In this document: positions 37,713 through 46,925 of the stretch, in pieces
Layout of the letters: each line of letters starts with the position of its first letter
Position numbering within the stretch: position 1 is the stretch's first letter
From: Acidobacteriota bacterium
Lineage (GTDB): Bacteria; Acidobacteriota; Terriglobia; Terriglobales; Acidobacteriaceae
Direction of reading: 5' to 3'
Assembly: GCA_021780075.1 (NCBI GenBank)
Contig: JAJXZL010000005.1
Location: forward strand, 1-64,000
DNA length: 64,000 nt
Translations under genes and position numbers: made by a program
Notes under the pieces: generated by a model
What the model was told of the DNA's origin: nothing
What the model saw: the letters and a program-made list of their open reading frames with translations, nothing else
Databases searched by the model: none

Positions 37713-39164
37713 ATGAAAGCCCGAACTTCATACTTTGATTTCTTCAGTCCCCGATCATTCCGAGGGCTCACAATGATGATAGGTGCAACCCTGCTCGCAC
37801 TGCTGACGGGTTGCGGGGGTGATAGTTCCAAGACACCCACGCCGACCCCGAGCAGTACAGCCGTTCAAGTCAACATAGGTGATGCGCCTGCAGATTGGCT
37901 GCTTGCCTTCTCCATGAATGTCTCGTCCATGTCGCTCCAGACCGCTGGCGGCGGAAATGTCGCTATCACAAATTCTGCGACTCCCGTTGAGATGATCCAT
38001 CGCCTCGGCACCATGGAACCGGTTGCGCTAGTCAATGCCGTCCAGGGAACTTACACAGGAGCAACAATGGTCATTGCATCCTGCAACTTTTCCTATATTA
38101 ATCCGAACACCGGAGAACAGGTGCAGAAGAAAATCAGTGGACCGTTCAATGTATCCATCCCCTTCAGTTCCAGTACGAACTTAAGTAACACACCACTCGC
38201 ATTCAATTTCGATCTTGATCTGGAGCACTCACTCACCACGGACGAATCTGGCGCATTCCAGTTCACCCCCCAATTCCACACATCGGTCGGCGCGCTGAAC
38301 AGCACAGGTAATGGCGTCAACGCACGGTACGGCGGCATGTACCAGTTGATGGGCGTTGTAAATGGAATCTCAGCAAGTTCCTTCAATGTCAAAGCGCACC
38401 AGGCTGCACATACCTTCACGTTTCAGATCAGCAATGAAACACAGTTTCAGGGAAGAATTACCGAAATGTCTCAGCTCGGTAATGGTATGGGTGTTATGGT
38501 CACTGCGACTCTGCGGGCCGATGGATCATTCCTGGCCAAACAGGTTAGAGCGACCATGGGACCAACTGGCGCAATGGGAGGCGGGATTGTCACTTCCGTC
38601 GTGCCCCCTACCGGACAACCGGCAACTGAGTTCACCATTGTTATGCAGAACGGAGCGGGCGCCAGTGTGTTGACTGACTACCTCTCCATGCCGATCACTG
38701 TCACAATCCAAGACAGCACGACATTTGAAATCGACACCGACCGAGTCAGTCTCAACGGACTGCCATTCACGCCGGTGTTCGATCGAAGCAACATAAACAT
38801 TGGTCAAAGCGTAATACCCTTCAGTGAGAGCGGAATTGTTGCAAGCAGCACTTGCGACGCCAGCAGTACCAGTTGCGGAACAATCGAGGCCTCAACTGTC
38901 CGTCTGCGGGAGCAAGGCTTCCGTGGAACGGCTACTGTGGACATCACGCCTGGAAATGCGACGACCTTTACATTGACCCTCATGCCTGATTGCGCATTCA
39001 CGAAGCTAACTGGCGCGACCGAGATTCAGGTCATTCAGCAGGCAACGTCGCTTGTCGAACAACAGACGGCTATTTCTGCTGGCACGACTTTGCGCGTGCA
39101 TGGTTTGCTTTTCAACAATGGCGGACAATGGATACTGATTGCTTCCACCATTTCTTCAAGCTAA
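37713..39164 (+). CDS. DUF4382/DUF5666-type lipoprotein
   Basis: A 483-residue surface lipoprotein. The lipobox is in ATLLALLTGCGGDSSK. The N-terminal DUF4382-like domain is seen in VQVNIGDAPADWLLAFSMNV and TYTGATMVIASCNFSY. DUF5666-like segments follow (FTFQISNETQFQGRITEM, GMGVMVTATLRADGSFLAKQ). The ATG at 37713 follows AAAGGAG. It lies 105 bases after the IPT lipoprotein and is probably co-transcribed. It ends before a strong hairpin at 39253. Both lipoproteins are of the type often seen in acidobacterial and planctomycete surface layers. Function is unknown. Confidence 0.78.
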   Translation: MKARTSYFDFFSPRSFRGLTMMIGATLLALLTGCGGDSSKTPTPTPSSTAVQVNIGDAPADWLLAFSMNVSSMSLQTAGGGNVAITNSATPVEMIHRLGTMEPVALVNAVQGTYTGATMVIASCNFSYINPNTGEQVQKKISGPFNVSIPFSSSTNLSNTPLAFNFDLDLEHSLTTDESGAFQFTPQFHTSVGALNSTGNGVNARYGGMYQLMGVVNGISASSFNVKAHQAAHTFTFQISNETQFQGRITEMSQLGNGMGVMVTATLRADGSFLAKQVRATMGPTGAMGGGIVTSVVPPTGQPATEFTIVMQNGAGASVLTDYLSMPITVTIQDSTTFEIDTDRVSLNGLPFTPVFDRSNINIGQSVIPFSESGIVASSTCDASSTSCGTIEASTVRLREQGFRGTATVDITPGNATTFTLTLMPDCAFTKLTGATEIQVIQQATSLVEQQTAISAGTTLRVHGLLFNNGGQWILIASTISSS

Positions 39165-39491
39165 AGGCTGCTTGAAGACCGCTTCGTTCCCGGCCCCGCT
39201 TTCTGGGTACGTCGCGTGCACTTCAGGCGAGCTAGCCAGCACGTCTGGCAGGCACGGACTTCTCTCAGCCCTGAGAGAAGTCCGTGTCTTATTCACTCAA
39301 CTTCTGACTTGAGCGGCCTGCATTCTGCCTGGATGCGTAGAATTCATATATCTCTCCTCATCATGCTTTGCTATACTTACGTTGCTTTTTAGGCTGAGCG
39401 CGTGCGCCGGTTTTCTGCGTCTGAGTGGAGTCCTTGTGTGCGGGAATTCCTCGCATGAGCACATGGCTGATTCGAACTAGAGGTTCATTGA
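39165..39491 (+). other. Intergenic stretch before the exopolysaccharide cluster
   Basis: About 330 bases. It contains the hairpin at 39253-39286 and then AT-rich DNA leading to the first glycosyltransferase. An upstream frame continues to the TTG at 39492 but has no family-like sequence before it. Confidence 0.35.
39253..39286 (+). terminator. Strong hairpin after the lipoprotein pair
   Basis: CACGGACTTCTCTCA at 39253-39267 is followed by GCCC and the perfect 15-base complement at 39272-39286, then TCTTATT. The stem is long and stable, and it lies about 90 bases after the stop of the DUF4382 gene. It is a good candidate terminator that separates the lipoprotein genes from the exopolysaccharide cluster. 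Confidence 0.75.
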
Positions 39492-40421
39492 TTGAACACC
39501 GCGGCGAGCCCTTCAGCACCAGCTCCCCTCCTCGAGCAGAAGAGCCCACAACAAACCGTTACCGTCGTCATCTGCACCCGCAACCGGCCTGACGATTTGC
39601 GGAAATGTCTCGAGGCAATCTCCCAATCGCAGCCCGCTCCCTATGAAGTTGTTGTGGTTGATAACACCGCGGGCGACAACGAGACGAAACGCATAACGCG
39701 AGAGTCCGGCGCGCGCTACGTGGTTGAGCCAACCCCGGGTCTCAGCCGCGCGCGCAATCGAGGATTAGCCGAGAGTAACTCGGAAATTGTTGCGTATCTA
39801 GATGATGACGCTATTCCCACGTCGCACTGGCTTGAACCTCTCGTTGAACCATTCGCGGATCCCAGCGTCGCAGCGGTCACAGGCGAGACCGTTCCTTCGG
39901 AGTCTGACGCCACCCGGAGAAGCCTAGAACCGCCTCGTCGCCTCTGCAATCAGGATCAGTACTGGTTTGAAATTGCGGCTTTTGGCGGTCTTGGGATCGG
40001 CGCCAACATGGCGCTGCGCAAGTCTGCATGCACAGGCTGGAAGGTCTTCAATGAGCGACTCGGGCGAGGCGCGCCATTCCGGATTGGCGAGGAGAGCCAC
40101 GCCTTCACTTCCCTGATCGCTCGCGGCTACAGCGTTGTCCACGCCCCTGCGGCGACCGTCATCCACCCGTTCAAGCAGATAAATGTCGCACAAGAGGCCA
40201 AGAGTTCCATCGCCTATTGGCTATTGCTTTTTTCTGAGTTCTCCGACAACCGTCTCGACCTAATCCGATTTCTCGTCAAGCGCCTGCAACGGAAGCGACT
40301 GCCTTGGCCACGCATTCCCCAGGAGGCTGGCGAAATCATCAACAGCGGATGGCGCATTCATCTGCAAGCGGTACTGGCCGGCGTTTTACTTTTTCTTCGC
40401 AACCCAAGGCCTCGCGACTGA
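39492..40421 (+). CDS. Family 2 glycosyltransferase (exopolysaccharide cluster, first gene)
   Basis: Predicted cytoplasmic GT-A sugar transferase of 309 residues. It opens with TVTVVICTRNRPDDLRKCLEA, followed by VVVVDNTAGDN and the DXD-like catalytic VAYLDDDAIPTSHWLE. A membrane-proximal C-terminal part contains AVLAGVLLFL. The start is TTG 39492-39494, with AGAGG upstream; no ATG lies near the conserved N-terminus. It is followed by a minus-strand GT2 gene, so the cluster is not a single transcript. Confidence 0.85.
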   Translation: MNTAASPSAPAPLLEQKSPQQTVTVVICTRNRPDDLRKCLEAISQSQPAPYEVVVVDNTAGDNETKRITRESGARYVVEPTPGLSRARNRGLAESNSEIVAYLDDDAIPTSHWLEPLVEPFADPSVAAVTGETVPSESDATRRSLEPPRRLCNQDQYWFEIAAFGGLGIGANMALRKSACTGWKVFNERLGRGAPFRIGEESHAFTSLIARGYSVVHAPAATVIHPFKQINVAQEAKSSIAYWLLLFSEFSDNRLDLIRFLVKRLQRKRLPWPRIPQEAGEIINSGWRIHLQAVLAGVLLFLRNPRPRD

Positions 40422-40445
40422 TGCGCTATGTTCTGCAGGTCGGAC

Positions 40446-41426
40446 CTACATTTGCTTAACCTTCCCTTGCTCGGGCGCTGAACAAGCCATGCCAAGCGCT
40501 ATCACCTTGTGCAGCCAATGTATCCATCGTCGCATCTGTAGCGCGCGTACGCCCGCATTGCGCAGCATAGGGACGCTGAGAAATTGCTCGCCCAGATCGC
40601 ACACCGGCTCAAGAAAACAATCCGCGATGGCCGGAGACAGCGCGGCAATCCTGCGCACCTTCCGCTTCCAGAGTGGCTCCGTTGCGTACCGGCTCCACTG
40701 CCCCTGCATCGGAGTTTCAGGATGCTTGCGTGCAAACATCACATCCGCCGTGGCAAACGCCTCTGCATCCTGAACCAAATCGTCGATGTTCTTGTTGTAA
40801 CAGTGATACGCCACTGCGCTGTTTATGTACCACGCGTGCAACCCAGCATTACAAAGACGCGCGCCCAATTCCAGGTCCTCGCGCATTCTGAACGTCTCGT
40901 CAAACCCACCTGCCTCGATCAGTGATGCGCGTGACAGCGATGTGTTGCTGAAAACACACTCAATCTGTTGCCACGCCTTTCTGCCGGACTGGTTCTGACG
41001 CAGATGAAATGCTCCAATTTCGCGATTGAAGCACTCGGCGGCCAGGCTGGGTGGACTGTCGGCGCTTAAAAAGATAACTCCGAATGCCACGAGTTGGCAT
41101 GTCGTCTCGTGCGCCGCGACATGCGCGGCCACGAGCCCCTGATCGCACATCATGTCGTCATCTAGAAAGAGTACAAGACCTGCATCCGCCTCGCGAAATC
41201 CCGTATTTCTCGCACCAGCCAGTCCCCGGTTCTCCTGCTCAATCACGCGAAACCGGCATGCGGGTTTCAAAGTGCGAAGCATAGCTGCCGTGCCATCCGT
41301 TGAGCCGTCAACCACTACGATGACCTCATATTTGTCAGCAGGAAACGTCTGAGCAAAGAGCGTCTCGAGAGTGCGCCTAACCATCTCCCGCCGATTAAAC
41401 GTAGGAATCACGATCGAAATGTCCAT
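40446..41426 (-). CDS. Family 2 glycosyltransferase
   Basis: A 326-residue GT-A transferase. The N-terminal block is MDISIVIPTFNRREMVRRTL and VIVVVDGSTDGTAAM. The catalytic DxD is LVLFLDDDMMCDQG, and the later acidic ED is in RMREDLELGARL. The ATG at 41424-41426 follows AAGGAAC. It lies on the strand opposite to its neighbours in the same cluster, so it needs its own promoter in the 41427-41631 gap. Confidence 0.87.
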   Translation of the reverse strand: MDISIVIPTFNRREMVRRTLETLFAQTFPADKYEVIVVVDGSTDGTAAMLRTLKPACRFRVIEQENRGLAGARNTGFREADAGLVLFLDDDMMCDQGLVAAHVAAHETTCQLVAFGVIFLSADSPPSLAAECFNREIGAFHLRQNQSGRKAWQQIECVFSNTSLSRASLIEAGGFDETFRMREDLELGARLCNAGLHAWYINSAVAYHCYNKNIDDLVQDAEAFATADVMFARKHPETPMQGQWSRYATEPLWKRKVRRIAALSPAIADCFLEPVCDLGEQFLSVPMLRNAGVRALQMRRWIHWLHKVIALGMACSAPEQGKVKQM

Positions 41427-41631
41427 CCGTTCCTTCCGGTCTGGCAGAATTCACTTCCTGCGCTCATCATTCTATCTCCTCAAAAGTATCCGTCGCGCAC
41501 ACTAGTCGGGATGGTAGTATCGTGATAATCCATCCCCTCGATGGAGTACTAAATCAGAGCATGTTTCGTCTGCATTTCGCCCCTTGAAGTCCGTTCTCCT
41601 CACGAGGGATGTTTTGATCTGGTTAAAATAC

Positions 41632-42369
41632 ATGATTCCCAAGCCATTGCGCTCCATCCTTCGGCGTCAGCGCCAGGCAGCAGAGCGGCGCATGCTGGCT
41701 CTTGACCGCGTAACTGACTGGTCGGTCCTGCGCAGGCTGCGTCCATATCGTTCAGAGTTTGGCGGGCGGCGCGGCAAGTATATTGATCGGTTCTACATCG
41801 AGGCATTTCTCGAGACGTGTCAGGCATCAATCCGCGGCCACGTCGCTGAAATACAGAGCGATGAATACACAAGATTATTCGGCAAGGGCCGTGTGACACA
41901 TTCCGATATTATCGACTTGAATGAGGGCAATGAGAAGCGCACTATCACAGTTGATCTTGCTCAATCTCGCTCTGTTCCTGAGAATGCCTTCGACTGTATT
42001 CTCTGCACGCAGACTCTGTTTTTGATTCGCGACTACGCATCGGCGCTGCGGTCCCTTTACACAATGTTGAAGCCCGCCGGAGTTTTGCTTGTCACGGTGC
42101 CGGGCATAAGCCCCGTTGTCCGCGGCGGCCTTATTGCAGGCGAGGGCGCCGATTGGTGGCGCTTCACAGCACGCTCTGCGCAGCACGTTTTTTCACAAGT
42201 CTTTGGCGATGCCAACGTGTACGTCCAAACGTATGGGAACGTGTTGACGGCAACAGCCTTTCTGCACGGTCTCGTTCAGGAGGAGTTGACCCGGCAAGAA
42301 GTCGAATTTTATGACCCTGACTATGAAGTAGTCATTGGAGTTAAAGCAACGAAGTACGTCGCACTCTAA
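41632..42369 (+). CDS. Class I SAM-dependent methyltransferase (exopolysaccharide cluster)
   Basis: A predicted methyltransferase of about 245 residues. The family region is recognised by the LDLAQSRSVPENAFDCILCTQTLF-like segment (strand 4 and the following loop), then LRSLYTMLKPAGVLLVTVPG. A SAM-binding glycine motif is weak. This form resembles methyltransferases in surface glycan loci that modify sugars. I chose ATG 41632; the frame opens earlier at TTG 41584, and neither has a clear Shine-Dalgarno. It is followed six bases later by a GT2 gene. Confidence 0.7.
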   Translation: MIPKPLRSILRRQRQAAERRMLALDRVTDWSVLRRLRPYRSEFGGRRGKYIDRFYIEAFLETCQASIRGHVAEIQSDEYTRLFGKGRVTHSDIIDLNEGNEKRTITVDLAQSRSVPENAFDCILCTQTLFLIRDYASALRSLYTMLKPAGVLLVTVPGISPVVRGGLIAGEGADWWRFTARSAQHVFSQVFGDANVYVQTYGNVLTATAFLHGLVQEELTRQEVEFYDPDYEVVIGVKATKYVAL

Positions 42370-42375
42370 GCTGCC

Positions 42376-43302
42376 ATGGGCGAAATCAAACAACTTGTCT
42401 CCATATCCATTCCGTTCTACAACAGCGGACTCTTTCTGGCTGAAGCGATTGAAAGCGTCCTTGCTCAAACCCATTCGAATTGGGAATTGTTCCTCGTCGA
42501 CGATGGATCCGCCGATAACAGCACAGAACTCGCCCGCAATTACGCGGCGCAATCTGGCGGGCAAATACATTATCTGGAACACCCCGGACATCGCAACTGC
42601 GGTGTGAACTCCGCGCGCAATCTCGGAGCCCGCTCCAGTCATGGTGAGTATCTGGCCTTTCTTGATTCTGACGACGTCTGGTTTCCCCAGAAACTAGAAC
42701 AGCAGGTTGCATTGATGGATGCGTATCCTCAGTCAGGTCTGATTTATGGACCCAGTGAATATTGGTACGATTGGGACATTGACGGGGGGACACAAGAGCC
42801 AAACCATATTCCGCTCCTGGCCCCCGGAGGAATAATGTACTCACCGCCAACGCTTCTCACTGCCAGTTATCCTATCGGAAACTTCGGAGCGCCCTGCCCG
42901 TCAAGCTTTCTGGTGCGACGAGATGCTTTCGATTGTGTTGGCGGATTCGAAGAATGCTTTAACACCCAGACTTATCAGCTATATGAGGACATGGCATTCC
43001 TCGCAAAAATCTATCTTGCTGTTCCCGTGTATGTCAGTGGCCTCTGCCTGGACCGATACCGTTGTCATCCCCTTTCCATGTGGCACCGAGCAAAGGGCAC
43101 GAACGTCGAGGAGTCTGCACGAAAGTTTTATTTTCGCTGGCTGAAGCAGCACCTGCGAAGTCACGATATTGCAGATCCGGACATATGGAGAGCGGTTCGA
43201 AGGAAAACATGGGTATACAATTTGCCGCTACCACCCTCTTTGACGAGATTTCTAAGACGCATTGCAAACAGAATGGCCAACGCCACCTCCCACGTTCAAT
43301 AG
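42376..43302 (+). CDS. Family 2 glycosyltransferase
   Basis: A 308-residue GT-A transferase. LVSISIPFYNSGLFLAEAI, ELFLVDDGSADNST and the DxD in YLAFLDSDDVWFPQKLEQ are typical of GT2. It also has the acceptor-side TQTYQLYEDMAFLAKIY (ED motif). It begins six bases after the methyltransferase gene and is probably in one transcript with it. It is followed by the flippase gene after about 50 bases. Confidence 0.88.
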   Translation: MGEIKQLVSISIPFYNSGLFLAEAIESVLAQTHSNWELFLVDDGSADNSTELARNYAAQSGGQIHYLEHPGHRNCGVNSARNLGARSSHGEYLAFLDSDDVWFPQKLEQQVALMDAYPQSGLIYGPSEYWYDWDIDGGTQEPNHIPLLAPGGIMYSPPTLLTASYPIGNFGAPCPSSFLVRRDAFDCVGGFEECFNTQTYQLYEDMAFLAKIYLAVPVYVSGLCLDRYRCHPLSMWHRAKGTNVEESARKFYFRWLKQHLRSHDIADPDIWRAVRRKTWVYNLPLPPSLTRFLRRIANRMANATSHVQ

Positions 43303-43353
43303 CCCAGCTTGAATTGTGCAGATTTCCCTTCTCCTAAACAATGAACTCCTATT

Positions 43354-44883
43354 ATGCGTAATTTCGTTAAAGCGATCGTTGGTGTAAGAGATATCCATCG
43401 GATTGCTGCGCGAAATATCGCTTGGAACTACATCGGATATATATATCAGATAGGAATTAATTTAGCTTTTACGGCCTATATCGTTAGACGACTGTCCGTC
43501 GCAGAATACGGCCTGTTTTTATTCATCACATCTCTTTCCGCCACTCTGTACTTCCTGGATCTCGGACTTTCGGGCATCTTGGTTAAGGCATATGTTGAAA
43601 TGACGTTGGATTCTGATCGCGGCCTACTCGGCGAATTGATCAGCACGGTTTTCCTCGCACTGGTGGCGCTGGGAGCAGTAGGCGTACTCTCCTCTATCAT
43701 ACTCGCAGCTATTCTTCCTGGCCCATTCAATATTCCTTCTGCTTACGCACACGAGTCTTCAGTCATATGCGTGCTTGCGGCATTCGTCGTCCAGATCAAC
43801 TTGCCTGGCATTTCTCTGGAACTTGCCTATCAAGCCTCACATCGCTTCGACCGAATCACTCAAATACGCGTTTTGACTTCAACGATACAAATAGTGCTTT
43901 CTGTTGCAGCCGTCGTGACGAGGCACGGCATTGTGGCGCTCGCAGTCGTTCAACTTCTTTCTTCCGCACTACGGCTATTCCTTCTTGCAGCCGGTCTTCC
44001 GGCTAGTGTACCGAACGCACACCTTAGCCTCAGGCGATTTAATCGAGATCTTCTTATGTCTCTTGTCCGTCTCAGCAAGTGGGCATTCCTCAACAATCTG
44101 GCTACGTCGTTATTTGAATTGCTGGCATGGACGCTTCTCGGATCGCTCAGCTCGATGAAAGAAGCGGCTATATATGGCCTGGCGATTAAGTTATCCGATC
44201 ATCTATGGAATATGATCGACAAGGGCGCTAACATCGCTTTGCCTCTTCTATCAATATCATGCGCAGAGGGTGACCTCGAAGGCATTCAACGGATATATCT
44301 TAAGACCCAACAACTTCTTTTCGGTGCAGTTCTCCCCTTCGTTGTATTGGGAATCTTTGTTGCGAAGCCTTTAATAGATATTTGGGCGGGCAGCCAATAC
44401 ACAAGTGCAGCGCTCGTGATGCAGTATCTGCTTCTTGGTGTTATCTCACATGCCGCAGGATATTCCGCTAATCAGCTTTTATATGCAAGTGGTCAAGTCA
44501 CGAAAGCTACTAAGATCGCACTCTGGGAATACATTCTGAGCATCGCATGTTCTTTGCCTCTGATCGCACGGTACGGAGCCAGCGGCCTCGCAGCCGGGAT
44601 AGCGATCTCACAGTTGTGCATAAACTTCGGTTGGCTCACATGGGCAGCCTGCGAGTTTTCCCGCACATCTCTGCTGGCTATGGTGAAGTTTGTAATGGGC
44701 GGTTTGAGTTGGCCGCTTGTTGTTCTGGCTGCAGAATTGCTTATCATTTCGAGCATTTCTTCGCACCTGTCTCCTCCCGCGGTCGTGATAGCCGCTTTGC
44801 TCAGTGGTTGCATATACTTGGGCGTTTGGAGTATTCGTATGGCGCTTTCCTTATATCGGAGTCAATCGGAGATTGTCGCTTGA
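43354..44883 (+). CDS. Polysaccharide flippase, Wzx/MATE-like oligosaccharide exporter
   Basis: An integral membrane protein of 509 residues with about 12 to 14 hydrophobic segments. The first (AWNYIGYIYQIGINLAFTAYIVRRLSVAEYGLFLF) and the SGLAAGIAISQLCINFGWL region match the oligosaccharide flippase family. It would flip lipid-linked sugar units across the inner membrane. Its base composition is AT-richer than its neighbours, a common trait of transferred surface-glycan genes. The stop TGA overlaps the TTG of the next gene (TTGA). Confidence 0.85.
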   Translation: MRNFVKAIVGVRDIHRIAARNIAWNYIGYIYQIGINLAFTAYIVRRLSVAEYGLFLFITSLSATLYFLDLGLSGILVKAYVEMTLDSDRGLLGELISTVFLALVALGAVGVLSSIILAAILPGPFNIPSAYAHESSVICVLAAFVVQINLPGISLELAYQASHRFDRITQIRVLTSTIQIVLSVAAVVTRHGIVALAVVQLLSSALRLFLLAAGLPASVPNAHLSLRRFNRDLLMSLVRLSKWAFLNNLATSLFELLAWTLLGSLSSMKEAAIYGLAIKLSDHLWNMIDKGANIALPLLSISCAEGDLEGIQRIYLKTQQLLFGAVLPFVVLGIFVAKPLIDIWAGSQYTSAALVMQYLLLGVISHAAGYSANQLLYASGQVTKATKIALWEYILSIACSLPLIARYGASGLAAGIAISQLCINFGWLTWAACEFSRTSLLAMVKFVMGGLSWPLVVLAAELLIISSISSHLSPPAVVIAALLSGCIYLGVWSIRMALSLYRSQSEIVA

Positions 44884-46745
44884 AAGCGGAAGAGACCAAT
44901 CAGTCGGCAACAAGTTTGCGTTGCACCGTGGTAGTGACAACCTGGCAGAGACCAGATGCACTCAGACATACTCTCGAATCGATAATGCGACAGTCCTACC
45001 TGAACCTAGAGACAATCGTTGTTTGTGACGGAGAAGACAGTGATACGCGAGCGCTCTCGCGCAACTTTGAGGGATCGCATCTTATCAAGTGGGTATTTCA
45101 TCCGAACAATCGCGGTTTGGCAGCAGCCCGCAACACGGGAGCACGCGTGGCAACCGGAGATGTCGTCCTGTTTATGGATGACGATATTGTGGCAGATCAG
45201 GAACTCGTCAGTATGCACATGCAACAGCACTTGTCTGCAGGCGCCCGCCGCCGACTCGTTGTATGTGGCCGCATTACCGAGAATCCCGAAAGATTGCTCA
45301 CTTCCTATCTAGACCGATGCCTGCGAGATGCCACCGACAGAATATTCGCTGAGTCTACAAGTGCGCTCCTGGCGCCGGGTGACGAATCTATTGGAGATGA
45401 CGTTGAGAGAGGTTTGTGGTGCGGCCTGAATTGCTCAGTCCGCCGTACTTATTTCTTGAAAGAGGGCGGTTTCAACGAATATTTCCGCGCATCGGACGAA
45501 GAGATGGAACTGGGACTGCGGTTGCATTTGGCAGGTTTTGAGTTCGTCTTCGAACCTCGCGCTCAACTGATACATATGAACACCAAGGACTCGGCGACCT
45601 ATTACCGCAGTTCTTGGAGTCATACAGGAGCTCTCGATGTTTATCGCGTCTTCACACTCAAGCAGAAGAATGCACAGACTCAGCGCCTTGTTTCAATGTT
45701 CCACGGCTACATGATGAACCGGTGGGCAACAAGAGCAGCGTGGCACCTTGCAGGCCCGCTACGTTCTTTGTCGAGGCCGCTCAGGAATGCTGCAAACCGA
45801 ACGCAGTGGCATTTTCTTGTCGGCGCATGGAGCAGAATGACACAAGCGGCGGAGTACTGGAGCAGCGTCAAAGCCGCTTACTGCACCCTGCCGCGCCTGA
45901 AGCACGTGGCTGGACATTCAAAATGCGCAGTCATGCTGCACAGCGTCTCTGCCCCTCGGTCAGATGATGAAAGGAGCTATTACATATCGCCGCGCAGGTT
46001 CCATCGGTTGATGCGGTATTTTCGCGCTGCCGGATACAAGACCGCAACTTTGGAGCAGTGGCTCAAGGATGATCTTTCAGAAAAACATGTTCTCCTCACA
46101 TTTGATGACGGATATGACGATCTCTATGAGGCATTATTGCCTCTTGTCATCGAGCATGGCTACACGCCAGTCATCTATCTTGTGGTCGATCACATCGGCG
46201 CATCCAACATGTGGGATCAGAAGACCGGGCTCCGCGCGCGCAATCTGCTTACACTGGCACAGATTCGCGAGATGCAAAAGTACGGCGTTGAGTTTGGCTC
46301 GCATACCCTGACTCATCCATGGCTTCCCAGCGTTTCCGATGCACAGTTGCACAGCGAGATCCACGACTCGAAGCACCGACTTGAAGACCTCCTCGGAGTT
46401 GAGATTGCCTCATTCGCATATCCGTTTGGCGGCGTGGACCGGCGCGTGCGCTCTGCGGTGGCTGGCGCAGGTTACAAACTTGCGTTCACCGTAAGGCCGG
46501 GGCAGAATTGGTGGAATGATCCACTCTGCCAGCGGCGCGCGGAGGTAAATGATCGCACCACTTCACTGAACTTCGCCTGCAAGCTGCGAAGTGGGCGCAG
46601 CTGTACTGAGACTATCTCAGCGCGATTGAGGAACATGGAAGAGGAATTCCCCACCAAACTCCTACGCGACATGGCCCGTGGTGTGCGAAAAATTGGCCAT
46701 GGACTCCTTCACTTGCATACGCCTAATGCAAGGAACAATCCGTAG
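44880..46745 (+). CDS. Bifunctional fusion: GT2 glycosyltransferase and NodB-type polysaccharide deacetylase
   Basis: A 621-residue fusion. The N-terminal half is a GT2: CTVVVTTWQRPDALRHTLES, DxD in VVLFMDDDIVADQEL and ED in YFRASDEEMELGLRL. The C-terminal half, from about residue 350, is a CE4 deacetylase. VLLTFDDGYDDLYEALL holds the metal/base aspartates, FGSHTLTHPWLP holds the two histidines of the H-x3-H type site, and FAYPFGGVDRRV is the next motif. The TTG start at 44880 overlaps the flippase stop by four bases and follows CGGAG. The frame upstream to 44547 lies inside the flippase and is not used. Confidence 0.82.
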   Translation: MKAEETNQSATSLRCTVVVTTWQRPDALRHTLESIMRQSYLNLETIVVCDGEDSDTRALSRNFEGSHLIKWVFHPNNRGLAAARNTGARVATGDVVLFMDDDIVADQELVSMHMQQHLSAGARRRLVVCGRITENPERLLTSYLDRCLRDATDRIFAESTSALLAPGDESIGDDVERGLWCGLNCSVRRTYFLKEGGFNEYFRASDEEMELGLRLHLAGFEFVFEPRAQLIHMNTKDSATYYRSSWSHTGALDVYRVFTLKQKNAQTQRLVSMFHGYMMNRWATRAAWHLAGPLRSLSRPLRNAANRTQWHFLVGAWSRMTQAAEYWSSVKAAYCTLPRLKHVAGHSKCAVMLHSVSAPRSDDERSYYISPRRFHRLMRYFRAAGYKTATLEQWLKDDLSEKHVLLTFDDGYDDLYEALLPLVIEHGYTPVIYLVVDHIGASNMWDQKTGLRARNLLTLAQIREMQKYGVEFGSHTLTHPWLPSVSDAQLHSEIHDSKHRLEDLLGVEIASFAYPFGGVDRRVRSAVAGAGYKLAFTVRPGQNWWNDPLCQRRAEVNDRTTSLNFACKLRSGRSCTETISARLRNMEEEFPTKLLRDMARGVRKIGHGLLHLHTPNARNNP

Positions 46746-46925
46746 CCGTAGGCTACAACCTACTCGAGATTGTGAGCCGTACCGGAGTATTTATTGGTAA
46801 AGGCAGAACACTCTGGCGATCTTCAATTGACGACTGAGGGACGAGATGCCCGTTGAGATGCCGTCTTGCCAAAACAGCAACTCAACGGTTCGTTTTCCGA
46901 TTCTAAATACACTACTTATGAGGAG

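Noticed and set aside
46742-46756. GTAGCC/GGCTAC inverted repeat at the end of the GT2-NodB gene
   Set aside because: Six-base stem overlapping the stop codon without a U-run; may be chance.
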